Positions 1-12,300 of a stretch of 19,326 nucleotides of DNA are shown one piece after another (within the stretch, counting starts at the first letter, position 1; every line of letters begins with the position of its first letter). The DNA comes from Saccoglossus kowalevskii (lineage: Eukaryota; Hemichordata; Enteropneusta; Harrimaniidae), in contig NW_003105606.1 of assembly GCF_000003605.2 (NCBI RefSeq), positions 120,764 through 140,089 of the forward strand, given 5' to 3'. The notes beneath the pieces are model-generated. The model was not told where the DNA came from. It did not search any database and worked only from the letters and a program-made list of their open reading frames with translations. Position numbers and translations under genes: made by a program.

Positions 1-274
1 GGAGAATATCATAACTGTTAAATTATTGTCATGCAAAAGGCTTCAAACAAAATTTGGCAAGGAATACAACTTGAAAGTATAACGCTACTCAAAAATAACA
101 ATATTGTAAGCATAATCAAACTCAATAATGTAATATTTTGGAAAGAAAGTCAGGAAAAAGGAAAGGAAAAGAACTAATGTTGTTATATGTAAAGTTTGCG
201 CAACTCTTGTAAAATACTGTAAGCATGAGAGACAAGTTTTATATACTTTAGTTATGTTTATCAATTTTTCACAG
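1..274 (+). other. NUP214: Intron, 3' part
   Basis: AT-rich sequence before the first visible NUP214 exon. It ends in a pyrimidine-rich tract and ACAG. No coding similarity was recognised in either strand. Confidence 0.7.
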
Positions 275-372
275 AAAACTGGGGCTGTTGTGTACACAAA
301 TTTAGAAGATGTGTGTTACGGATCAGGAGAGGACAGAAACCAGGTTTATTATTTCCTTAACATCCCAGAATG
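275..372 (+). CDS. NUP214: NUP214 exon 1 of window: beta-propeller blade
   Basis: Acceptor TTTTTCACAG ends at 274 and donor GTAAGC starts at 373. The reading is KTGAVVYTNLEDVCYGSG and then EDRNQVYYFLNIPEW, with the last Trp split over the junction (TG|G). This matches the vertebrate NUP214 propeller segment of the type VYGSCTERQ..YYLSYIEEW, just before the DLVLAAS strand. Phase out is 2. Upstream exons encoding the earlier blades are outside the window. Confidence 0.88.
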
Positions 373-3300
373 GTAAGCTAATTTTTAGTACCGGTTATTC
401 GTAGTCTGAAACAGAAACTTTGGGGTTTCATTCATCAATCTGTGTGGCTGTCTATCTTATTTAACTGGCATGCCTAAATTTGATTTTATATTGGTACTAA
501 AGCAAGACATAATGCTTTACCATGGCATGCCAGTTTGTGGTGGCCATTTTCATCCAAATTTCAACATGTCATCAACAATTTCTATTTTGGGATATACATT
601 TGATTCAAACTTGAACATCCCACTACAAATTCCACATTTTATGTTTGTTAAATATTGCCTTCAATGTTACGGCCTCAAATATTTACTCTATTAGCTTTGT
701 TTCTTATTTAAAAATGATAAAGGGACTACATGTTATTTACAACTGAACTGAAAAATCTTTAATGGCTGCTAGCCTTTGACCACATACTTTAAATACTGTA
801 AAATGGGGGGGTAGGCTTTTACTCAAGGACCACCTCAGAAAAGATAATTTTTTGGGGGGTTTAAAATTGTAACCATTTTTCTACTTAACAGCGCCGGTCT
901 CGGAGAAATATTACGTCTTTTTGAGGAAAAAAATGCAAAACGAGTCATGATTTCCACAACACTTTTAATTAATGAAGCAACAAACATGTTCATAAAAATA
1001 CACACGTTTTATTACAATATGGTTTACATACTGTCTGAATTTACGATGCAAAAATGGGTAAGGTATGTGGGAAAACAGTCGAAGGCAAGATCTTTATCAT
1101 TATCATTCTTGTGGAATGTTTTCGAGTGTATGCAAACTCTCAATACAAAGTAATTACCGCCATAGTTTTTTTAATCTTGATTTGACCTGAACAACTTGCT
1201 TTGACCTAACAGTCACGTCTTTGGTTAACCAATCAAAATGCTGAGTGAGTCGTACAGACTAAGTTTTCCGATTATTGAAGAAGTTACCACGATGTTAAAA
1301 TGCATTCTGTTAACACTGATGTCGACAAAAAAAACATTGATTTTATTTCCCTAAAAACTGAGGGTTGAGGAAATATTTAAACTTTTCATGGTCGCTAATT
1401 AGTCATGTCGAAGAATCGTTTGCTCGTTCACACCCGATTCACGATAGACTCAATGGTCACGATTGTTCTTAAAAGTAAAACGATGTTCAATGACCAGGTT
1501 TCATTTTTGGCGTTTTGAAAACTACTACTCAAAAGAAACATCGGGGTTCATCCTGAGTAAATAACACAATAGACAAAGTGCAAACCATGTTCTGTACGTT
1601 TGCCCGCCATGCACTCTGAAATTAATCTTGTAAAAGCAGGAACCAAACTACCGTACCAATCATGATTATTATGCAATGAAATACACTTTTTACATGCATA
1701 TTTTAATATAAAATGTCATCGACGCTCAGAAAAACACCCTGGGCCTATACTCGGGAATGCCTTTAACTCGTTAAATGTCTAAAAACAGAGGGCTGGATTA
1801 TACTCGGAGAGGGGCTTATGCTCAAGTAACCTTTTGTCCACCAGTCTTTCTCGCCCATTTTTTTTCTGCACTTTTTTTTTATATTCTTCAATATGTTGGA
1901 GCCAGCACAAAATTTGAGTCAATATTAAGTTTTTCTCAAAATAATTTGGCTGTTTTTGTCACAATCTTCGGAAGGAAAGTGCAGACTATAAATGGGACTA
2001 TTTTGTGATGAAAATAGGGAACTGGTTAATTGCCAATAAGTTTTATCTTGTATGTGTTTGCATGTGTTGTTTTTCTGTATATCAGTCGTCTGGTTAAAAA
2101 AAAAAACCACTGCAATCACATCACTTTAAAAATAAAGTATTTTATGTTTAACTCGTCAAAAATCAGGGAAAATAAACTCCATACAAAATGCCCAAAAAGC
2201 CTTTTCAGCGAAAATTAATTACAGCTAAAATAAAGTTTTTTAACAGTAATATAATAGATAATTTCTGTCATAGATATAAAGTCTCAGGCCCAGTACATAT
2301 AATTATGTAAATTTACAATAAATATCTGAGGGTCACTCAAGCCACAGTAATTTTGAACAAGAACAAATCTTTATGAACCTGTGTCAGAACATTATTCAGA
2401 CAAATTCTCAAACAGTTGTGCTATCAAGTATAACGCAAACGCCAAAGTGTTGTCCAATCAATCTGACTATCTAAATAATTTTAAGAACTGCTGTAGTTGT
2501 ACTTATCTGATTAAAATCTTCATATTCCTTGTAACTTAAACTCCATTTCACGCATTAGGCACAGAATCTCTCATTTGTGAATCAGGAGAATAGTACAGTA
2601 ATTTCAGCAAGGTACCGACTGAGATACGTTTCTGAGAAAAATACAATTTAGATTTAATCAAGATCATTTCATGTCTACTTATGTTTTAGGAACCTAGTCT
2701 TGACGGCACAGGGTAATGCTTTAGAGGTAGTGGTGATGGGAAAACAAGATGTAGAGCCGGAGTGGGAAAGATGGAGTCTTGAAGATGCAGCGAGAATAGA
2801 GATGCCTCTAGCTAACAATGAAGATACATATCCTATGGGACTGGCATTGGATTTAACTTCACAGCAAGAATTAGTAATCAGTGAGTACATGGTATTTCAT
2901 TATATCGTCTGTCCAACCATTTTTCTGTAAAGTGCTTGTTGCTCCCCATCTAATTGGAAATTGTTATACGAGAATCCAGGCAGTAAATCATCAGTGTTTG
3001 AGGTTCAGAATAATTCACATTGCTGCTATGAACCTCAGTCGCTCTATCCCCGGTCTGGAAACGACTAGCTTTCTTTTGTCTCGAACCACATTGCGGGTGA
3101 ACAAACCATTCACTCCCGGGCTGAGGGATTCAGGAAGTCAGACAGATTACAATATCGTAAGAATATTCATTAAAATCGGCAAATTTACCGTCATGCAAAG
3201 CGATACCTCATTGTATGATTTCAAATTCGGACAATCACAACTAAAAAAAAAACATGTAAACTAAATTAGCAGTATGAAATTTGTGGTTTTTGAACCATGA

Positions 3301-6300
3301 TATGTGTTAAAACCAGCCTATCACCTCATAAACATCCAGTTCCTGACATGTAAAGATTAATATCGGGAATTATGTTCATTTTCTAGTTTTAATAGGGAAA
3401 AAACTTTGCATACCGGTATCAAAATGCTGGCGTCGTTCATGTTAACGTAGCCGATCGAAAAACCTGTGATATTTCTGATTCTTGGGGGTTCATAACAGTT
3501 CAGGTCAACTATACAACAACTAATGACTTTATTCGATGCAAAATATAAAACAATGCTTAAATTTTTGTATATAAATGATGTTTTTAGTCATTTCAAAATT
3601 TGCCATTTGCATTTACGATTGAAAAAGCATGCATAAAAATCGCCCAATTTAATGTAAATAAAATGTGGTGTGACACAACAAATCAGCCCACCAAATTTTA
3701 ATGATATGTTTCGACTATAAAATGTCAAAATCGAAGACAAATATTGGTTTTGTGCCGAGAAGTAGGGTAAATAAAATAGAGTTCATTTCAATCACCCCAA
3801 AACATGAACAATTTCTGGGTATAAAGGTATGAAAATTTGTTGCGAAAATGCGTCGCTGCTAGTAAATTAGATGAATTAAAGAACTACTCGCCATCTAAAA
3901 TTTGATCTTATACATATATCCTGGTTACAAAATTATGTCAAAAAACTTGAATTCTGGAATAAACAACTAAGTTGAAAAAAAAATACATAACACTGACGAT
4001 GTCAAAAATAGTGACCGACTGTGTGTTGATCATGTGACAATGCTTTGCCTATACCCACAACGCGCCTTTGCCAGGGAAGGAGGCCAATTCACACCTAATA
4101 CAATGACCTTTTCCAGACCGAGGATAGAGGGATTGTGTATGAACAAACGTAAACATATGATGTCACCGTGTGCCTGTCAATAGACAAAAGAAAATAACAT
4201 CCCAGTGTTTGTTTAAATCCATCTTCTCCAGATGACAGTCTGACTTTGCCACCTGCACCAATCTTCTTGGTGCTCACCACAGAGGGCCTACTTTGTCCAT
4301 ATTATGTGATCAATAGGAGTAAAGATATCCAGTCAATAGTTAATCCACCAGAAGTGTTAACCTATGCGGGAGAGAGACTCCCCAGTGGTAAGTAATGTCA
4401 TGCTTTTTATTCAACCTGTATTGCAGAAGCATTATTTTTTACTTCCATTAATTTCACAATTTTGACCTAATTTTGAGCATAATTCACTGGTTTTTGAATT
4501 CCCAAATTTCCATTGAAACAATTTAATTTCGTATGCCTTTATAGTAATTGTTAATTTTTTTAGACTAAAATTACTGTTAGTAGCAAATTTACTATCAATA
4601 GACCTTTTAAATTAGCTTATTTGCAAATTATCACCAAGGTATTGTTGAAAACGAGAGAGCCATGCGAAACAAACACTGCATATCTAAGAATGGAGGGATC
4701 CCTTACATCAACTTTCATTAGCATACACAAAATCAGTTTTTCAAATGTTGGCGTAAAAACTTATGGCGCTCAATGGGGTAAATGAAAATCAATGTATGGT
4801 TGTATAATATTCCATATACTATAAACTATATACCATATATAGCATTTGATTGTTCTTTCCATCAACATTACCATATATGGTCAATATTTTAAGTATCATT
4901 GTCTATACAGTCAAACCTTGATTATCTGAATACCGATTATCCGAATTACAGATTATCCGAACATGTTTCCAAAGTCCCAAGTGTAAAAGTGTATTTTATT
5001 TACGGAACAGGACTGCATTTTTTATCTCCATTGTTTGTTAACAAAAGATTTGAAGAATGGGGTTCTTGTCACCTCTTTGTTTTGACGGACTTGCTATGTT
5101 ACAACTTTTGTTTACCATGATGAAAGTGGTGTTACCGACACACACTGCATCATCGCGTGTTTAGCACGTCCGTGTCGGACTGTTGTTTGATCACAGTCGT
5201 TCCTTTGCTCAGCATGAATAAAATAATTCACAGGTAAAAATGATTGACGTGCACAATGATTTAAAACGAGAACATTTTCTGTAATATAATCATTCACGCA
5301 ACGACTTTGTCACGAGTACGATCTACACTTATCCCTACGCTATTTTACCATGTCATCTATGAAGAGAAAACGTACACCACTAACCATCGAGCAGAAGAAG
5401 GAGATTTTACAATGACTTGCTAAAGGAGAGAAAGCAGCAAAGCTGGTACAAGAATACAACATGGGACGAGCAACTGTTTCGGACATTAAAAAAGCACAGC
5501 CAATGATTGACAAATTTATAAGCCACAGTGATACAGTGGGTGCTCTAAAAAGAAAGTCTATGAAACCAGCAAGAGACGAACAACTCGATCAAGCTGTGTT
5601 TTTGTGGTTTTCACAACAGCGTGAGAAAGGAATTCTGATCTCTGGCCCGATGTTACAAGAAAAGGCTGCAAGTTTGCACGAGCGAATCCATGCCAATGAA
5701 ACGCTACCCCCGTCAGATCACACTGTATCAAGTGGATGGTTGCAACAATTCAAAGATCGGCATGGCATTAAACAACTCATCGTCCAGGGTGAAACGATGT
5801 CGGTAGATGACGGTGTTGTCAAAGAATATCGTCAGAAACTGCAGGTCATAATACAAGAAGGAAATTATGAACTCGAACAATTGTACAACGCCGATGAGAG
5901 TGGTTTGTTTTGGCGTGCTTTACCAGACAAAACATTAGCAGCACACGAAGAAAAACAGGGCGCTGGCCACAAAGTTCTAAAGGACCAAATCACAATTTTG
6001 TCCATGCGTCAATGCTACCGGGACTCACAAATTGCCACTTGTTTACATCGGGCGTTATGCTAATCCACGCTGTTTTAAAAACTGTGACAAGAATTCATTT
6101 CCAGTGAAATATAAATCACAACATAAGGCTTGGATGACTTATCATCTATTTTCATCGTGGTTTTTGCCAACGAATTTGTGCCAGCGGTGCGTTCACACTT
6201 AGCCAGGATAGGACTCCCACAGTGCGCGCTACTGATAGTTGACAATGCTGGTTCATACAGTTTGAAGGGCAGCCAATTAGAATCACTGGATGGTAACATC

Positions 6301-9300
6301 AAGTGTTCTTTTTTACCGCCAAATACAACTTCAGAGCTACAACCGCTTGATCAAGGAATCATCGCAATTATGAAAAACACCGGCAGTTCCAGTGACCGAG
6401 GCAATCAACGGAATGCAACTTTTTATTGACTGGTATGAAGGTCAAGAAGACATCGATGCAGTGAAACTTACCGGGTATGCAGTTACGACAAATGCTTTCA
6501 TTTGCAAAATCAAAAAAACAACAGATAGTGAAACAAAAGCGCCTGGATCATTTCTTTGGGTAACATTTATGAACATTATGCATGGACTGAAACTGAAACA
6601 ATCTTGACAAAAGTTACATTTTCTTCAGGGACACATACTATTTATTTATCTTACTAACGTAATAATTAACAAACATTTTCGATAACAACGATTTTTTATT
6701 AATATTTACAATGTAGAATTGTAATACACATTAATTAAATGTAATGTACATGTATCAATAAAACATGAAATCAACGTACCATCCATTGTCCTTCATTTTA
6801 TGTTAATTTTACGTTCGGATCGTTTATCCGAACGATCAATTAACCGAACAAATACGGCTGATCTGCACTGGCTCGGAAGATGAATTCTGATTGGCTAAAA
6901 AAACAAAAAAACTTGTGGCGTTGAATGCACGTTCATTGTCAGTATTGTTATGCAAATTCAAACTAGCTAATCATTTACAACCTTCCGAGCCAGTGCAGAT
7001 TAGGCCAACAAATACGTCACCGCCCACTGTGTTTGAATAATCGAGGTTTGACTGTTTATGGCATTCGATTGTACCTTCCAACAACATTACCTTATATGGT
7101 CATTTCATATGTTAAGTATAATTCTCCATATATGGCATTCAATTGTTCTCATCAAAAAATTAGTAAAAATGAGCTTCACAAAAATGAGGAATTAATTCCA
7201 GCTAAAGTAAATAATTTCACAGTAACAATTTTCGCTTTCTTTATCAGGAATGCCTAAAGTCACGCAACCAGTCGTCCCTGCATCACAGCAGACTACGTCC
7301 ACAACAGACACGACAGCGAATCAGTCAGCTTTATTTCACACACCACGTGGAAACCTCCTGAGCAGGTTGGTACTGAAAACCAAAAATGTGAAATTTAGAT
7401 TATATATAACAGAGCTAGGATTACTAAAAAAACATTCATACAATCAAATATTATCTATCTTGTTCCTCTTGTAATTAAAAGCATTACTCATTGTATTATT
7501 TCCAAAATATCATTTGAATATTATTTGCATATGTTAGCATCTCATTTGCATATATTAGCATCTCATTTGCATGAACACACACACTATTCAGAGGTTACAA
7601 GTGGATATAAGAACTTTCTAGGGAAAATTAGCATATTTGGGGCGAGATAATGTTTTGATTAATTTATCATACACCCGCAATCACTATGAACAGTGCTCAT
7701 AGTCGTGTTATCTCAGTTTAGGTATATATTTGAGCCAGCTTATTCAGTTTCGGATGGATCACAGGGGTTGTAGTGCTAGATATTTCACAAAAGTTCAAAA
7801 TACAGTGTTTTTGAATATGATTGTATTTTTTTTTTCAGATTTGAAAATGAAACCACACCAAAAGTTGAATCTATGCCTACTACTACCGCACCAGCAACAA
7901 CCGGGTTTAGTTTTACACCAAAGCTAACAAGTACTACATCTACGACTTCTGGTACTGCTGCCACCTCAGCTTTTACATTTTCTCTTTCACAAACGACCAA
8001 ACCTACTCTCTTTGGTGGTACACCTACATCCGAACAACCACAAACGACCAAACCTACTCTCTTTGGTGGTACACCTACATCCGAACAACCACAAACAACC
8101 AAACCTACTCTCTTTGGTGGTACACCTACATCCGAACAACCACCAACGATCAAACCTTCTGTTGTAACAACTGCTGCGACTACAACTAGTGGTGCTGCTT
8201 CTTCATTGTTTGGAACTACACCTTCGTTTGGACAGCCGCAAACGACCACGCCAATTGCTGCACCAACAACTAATTCGTCAAATGGTGCACCAACTCTCTT
8301 CAGTAGTACAGGTTTATTCTCACAGTCGCAACTGGCCAAACCATCAGCCATAACAACTGCTGCAACTTCCTCAAGTGGAGCTACACCTTCCTTGTTTACT
8401 CCAAATATATTCGGGCAAGCAGCGACTGGAGCTGAGCAAGGAGCGGCGAAAACTGTCAGCAGTGCATCTTCATTTACTTTCGGTTCCCAAACTCAGACCA
8501 GTAGTTTTTTCACATCACCCGGTGGAACTGCATTCGGAGTGAAATCTGATTCAAATGCTCTTACGACAACAACACCGACAACAGTTGCACAGGCGTTCTC
8601 TTTTGCACAGTCTGGAACTGGTGCATTAACATCAGGATTGGGGTTCATTGTTCCAGGTAGCACCGGGAATTCAGCATTCTCAGTAGCGCCAGGAGCTTCA
8701 GCAAGCACCGGCATCTTTGGCTCTCTGGTGAAAGACCAATCAGCTGCAACATCGACATTGACACCGCAGCAGCAGCATCAGCAGCATCAGCAGCCTGCAG
8801 GTAAAAATGCACGTCCATGTCACTATGTTTGTACTTCATTGAACTCACAAGTTATGAATATAAGTGATGAAACAATACATTACATCATGTTTCTATTATT
8901 TATTAAAATCATTTGATATTTTGAAAAAAAGTCATTATTTGTATACGTGTAGAACATACATTAACAAAAATCTAAAATTTGCTAAATGTTTGGCCAATTT
9001 TTTGGCAGACAAAAGAAGATGGCCAAACTTTTGACAATTAGGCAGGAAAATAAAATTATGGCTGACAACATAACAATAATTTTTTTTTCCTGCAACGTAT
9101 TGGAGAATTATTTTTCCAAATTAAAGCATATACATGATATAATTTTATGTACCAATTAGAATTAAGTCGATTCTATTTGATGATGTGTAAATAATATTAA
9201 AAAAAAAAGGTCTAAAGTGAAAAGATTTTTTGCAATTAGTCTCAGCACTGTTGTGTGTAACTTGTATGTCTGTGATTTTGAAATTAATATAAAAATAGAA

Positions 9301-12300
9301 GATTACCTTCATTGAATTCATTCTGTTCTTTTATGTGTAAAATTAATTCCGAAATAATGAAAAAAATACGTAAAAATGTGCTGACGAGGGTAAATTGCAA
9401 TTTTTTAATTTAAAAACCACAGAATAGAGGATCCATTCACTAACAGAGATGACCTTGGTTAAGGGGTGCAGGTGCTTGTTTGACCAGATTTGGTTGCAAC
9501 TGTGATAGTGCATTAAATTATAATAATGCCATTAGGATATACATTGGGATTTTAATGTGTTTCTAAAGGGGAAATACCTACCTGTTGGCGCATTAAAAAA
9601 TTAAATAAATCAGGCATTAAAGGGTCACTCTAGTTTATTGATTTCTCACTACAGCCACTGCAGCCACATCTGCAGCTAAAACAGCAACATCAGTTGGGAC
9701 AACATTACCTTCCAAACCTATGACAGGCATATTTGGTGGTGCTACTCTACCAACTCAGCCAGCTGGAGCACCGCCTCCGTCAGCGTTTGGAGCATCAGTT
9801 GCAGGTATGAAGCCAGCAGTGTTTGGAACTGCAACCAGTGCCTCAACCAAACCTATTGCAACCACTACGACTGCGACAACAGCAAGCAAACCTTTGTTGT
9901 TCGGGACTGCAACAACAGCCAGTACAAAGCCCACAGTGTTACCGACGACTGCTGCTAGTGTCACCACAGGGCCCATTGCTACATTGTCAACGACTGTAAC
10001 ATCCAGGCCTACGACGTTCGGAAACCAGCCTCCTGAAGGTTAGTCTGAAGTTTTTCTGAACAACTCACTTTTCTGATTTTATAAGTCCAAACAATTTGAT
10101 GAAAATGACCACCCAGAAGTCATTCAGAACAAGAGCCAGAAACCTTGTTTTTGCCCAATAGTCTTTCATTCTTCCTTGTCATCAAATTTTTAGCTCCGCT
10201 GTCGACTTTGTCGAGCGGAGCTTATCATATGAGTGATTGTCCGTCGGCATCCGGCGTCCGTGTCAATGTTTTACTTTTTCGACTTCTTCTTGAAAACTAC
10301 AAGCCTGAATGCTTTGATACTTCGTGTATATGTACCTTGGGTAGGCCGCTCTCAGATTTGTTCATTTCATGATCATATCTTCAATTCTCTAATTTTGGTG
10401 AATATTTTTGTCATTTTTGGTAAAAAGTGATATTTTCGACTTCTTGTTAAAAACCGCAAGTCCAATTGCTTTGATATTACATAGATAGGTACTACATGTG
10501 GACCTCTCTCAGATTTGTTCATTTTGTAATGATATCTTTAATTCTCTAATTTTGGTGAATATTTTTGTCATTTTTGGTAAAAAGTGATATTTTCAACTTC
10601 TTGTTAAAAACCGCAAGGCCAATTGCTTTGATATTACATATATAGGTACTACATGTGGACCTCTCTCAGATTGGTTCATTTTGTAATGATATCTTCAATT
10701 CTCTAATTTGGGTGAATATTTTTGTCATTTTTGGTTAAAAATGATATTTTCAACTTCTTGTTAAAAACCGCAAATCCAATTGCTTTAAATTAACATTACA
10801 TATACCCGGTACATGTATAGGTACTACATGTGGACCTTTCTCAGATTTGTTCATTTTGTAATGATATCTTTAATTCTCTAATTTTGGTGAATATTTTTGT
10901 CATTTTTGGTAAAAAGTGATATTTTCTTCTTGTTAAAAACCACAATCATTTATGGTGAAAAATGATATTTTTGAATTCTTGTTGAAAACAGCAAGTCCCA
11001 TTGCATTGATACTATGCATATTGTTCATTTTCTAATGATATCTTCTGTTCTTTAAATGAAATGTGCATTGCTAACAGCGAAGCTATCTCAGCCGAGAGGC
11101 TGCTTTTTTCACCATCAAATCCGAAATGGCTGACTGGCGGCCATTTTGTTTAAATGAACGCAGTTCCACAAAGCCATATTTCGTACATGCCTGGACCAAT
11201 CAAGTTCAGACTTCTTGCGTCTATAATTCAAATGGGGACTACGTCATTGACAATGACTTGTTTCTATTAATGTAAAAGTTTTAACTGCTAAATATTAAAT
11301 CAAATTATAATAATGGTAAAATATAGTATAAAACGACCCGGCTATAAAGTATGCATGACCCTGACAATGTTTCTTTATTTTCATTTTGCAGTTATTAGCA
11401 CTAAACCCAACTCAGTACTGCCGATTGCAACTACCACAGCACCACAAGCAGCTCCAGTAAAATCAACAGCCTCATCAGCTTTGCCAACTCCTGCTGTTCC
11501 AGCAGCTGTTTCAGGTATCGCTGCTATTATTGGAGATGAGGTGAAACAAAAATCATTTTCTTTTTATTTCATTGTTGTTCTTTGTTCTTGTATTTGTCTT
11601 TTTGTTGTGTGACATTGATATTAAAAAAATACAGTTACATATTTGAGTTGCTCTGAAATTGAACATGTTGTCTATTTCGTAATCGTAGATGCTGAGGTTT
11701 CAGAGAGAACTGGATGAACTAAAAAGGAAAAAAATTGACATTTCTTGCCTGGGCACAGAACAGGAGAAGAGAGAGCTACTGAGAGGGAAAGAAGATCTGG
11801 CGGACTTTCATGCTGAAATTACTGACTGTGTTCAGGTTAGTTAATAAACGAGATATGGCGTGATACGATTTACTAGCTATACCATCATGCAACCCAATAT
11901 TGCATAGAAACATGACATGTTTGTGTATAAGATGGTTTACCTCAGCCAGTAATTCTGATTGCTTTTAACCTTTTTACCACCAGTTCCCTCTTTTCATCAC
12001 AAATTCACAAAATAGTCCTGTAAGTGTAATAGTCTGCATTTTCCTTCAGAAGATTAGAACAAAAATAACCAAATTTTTGGAGTAAAAACTGAAAATTGTG
12101 TTTTTCGGCTCTAAAATAAGGATTCATTTCAGAAATATCGAAAAATATAAGAAAAAAGGTGTAAAATAGTTTGAGTATGAAAGTCTGGTGGTGAAAAGGT
12201 TAAGCCATAAACATTTCTGTTTGTTTTTGTGTAAACAATGATTATTCAGCGACATTTGTCATATTTGCTTGCTACTTTCGTAACTGTTCTATACTAAAAG

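Larger units (their letters stand above)
373..2689 (+). other. NUP214: Intron with miniature-element remnants
   Basis: 2.3 kb with no recognisable coding content. It holds a 12-bp inverted repeat (463-474 and 524-535), a TACTGTAAAATGGGGG fragment near 794, a stretch at 1735-1825 with repeated ACTCGG/GGCTTAT words like those near 812, a TTAA-flanked miniature element (1826-2029) and an inverted fragment of the TACTGTAAAA family (2154-2248). The rest looks like plain AT-rich intron. Confidence 0.75.
4908..7054 (+). mobile_element. pogo/Tigger-type DNA transposon, inactive
   Basis: Terminal repeats: CAGTCAAACCTTGATTAT at 4908-4925, and the complement of CAGTCAAACCTCGATTAT at 7037-7054 (17 of 18 match). 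Subterminal GATTATCCGAA words repeat inside the left end, and TTATCCGAAC and TTAACCGAAC words near the right. Left flank is TA; the right flank is TT, one base away from a TA duplication. Compared with an intact unit junction (CATATATGG), a TA target inside the minisatellite is the simplest explanation. It carries a broken transposase (5350-6607) and AATAAA at 6757. 2,147 bp including a nested 150-bp element and its 10-bp duplication. Pogo elements using TA targets and a DDE transposase with CENP-B-like DNA-binding domains is known family behaviour. Confidence 0.9.
4388..7247 (+). other. NUP214: Intron carrying the pogo-type transposon
   Basis: 2.86 kb intron between NUP214 exons 3 and 4. 4388-4790 is AT-rich with nothing recognised. 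Then a minisatellite, the transposon (4908-7054), and the minisatellite again to about 7160. Confidence 0.85.
10039..11391 (+). other. NUP214: Intron with hairpin-headed element and 157-bp array
   Basis: 1.35 kb. 10039-10190 is plain. An element begins at 10192 with a 9-bp-arm hairpin, followed by about four tandem units to about 10960, a partial unit to about 11040, and an AAATGGC hairpin at 11124-11146. The end of the element is not clear. Confidence 0.75.

Noticed and set aside
1735-1825. tRNA-like or gene-like GC-richer patch
   Set aside because: No cloverleaf could be drawn; the repeated ACTCGG and GGCTTAT words resemble fragments of a miniature element.
2881-3264. 127-residue open frame
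   Set aside because: Starts at the exon 2 donor and runs through intron; composition and lack of similarity argue against coding.
4899-5120. 73-residue open frame at the transposon left end
   Set aside because: Consists of translated terminal repeats (YLNTDYPNYRL) and non-coding sequence before the transposase.
5350-6607. Domesticated (host-used) transposase gene
   Set aside because: A premature stop and three frame changes break it, and it sits between intact terminal repeats; decay explains it better than recruitment.
7785-8351. 188-residue minus-strand open frame
   Set aside because: It is the antisense shadow of the Thr/Pro FG exon, repeating VVCGCSDVGVPPKRVGL with the 51-bp unit; no start context or similarity.
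10353-10960. CRISPR-like regular repetition
   Set aside because: Whole 157-bp units repeat without unique spacers, inside an animal gene intron.
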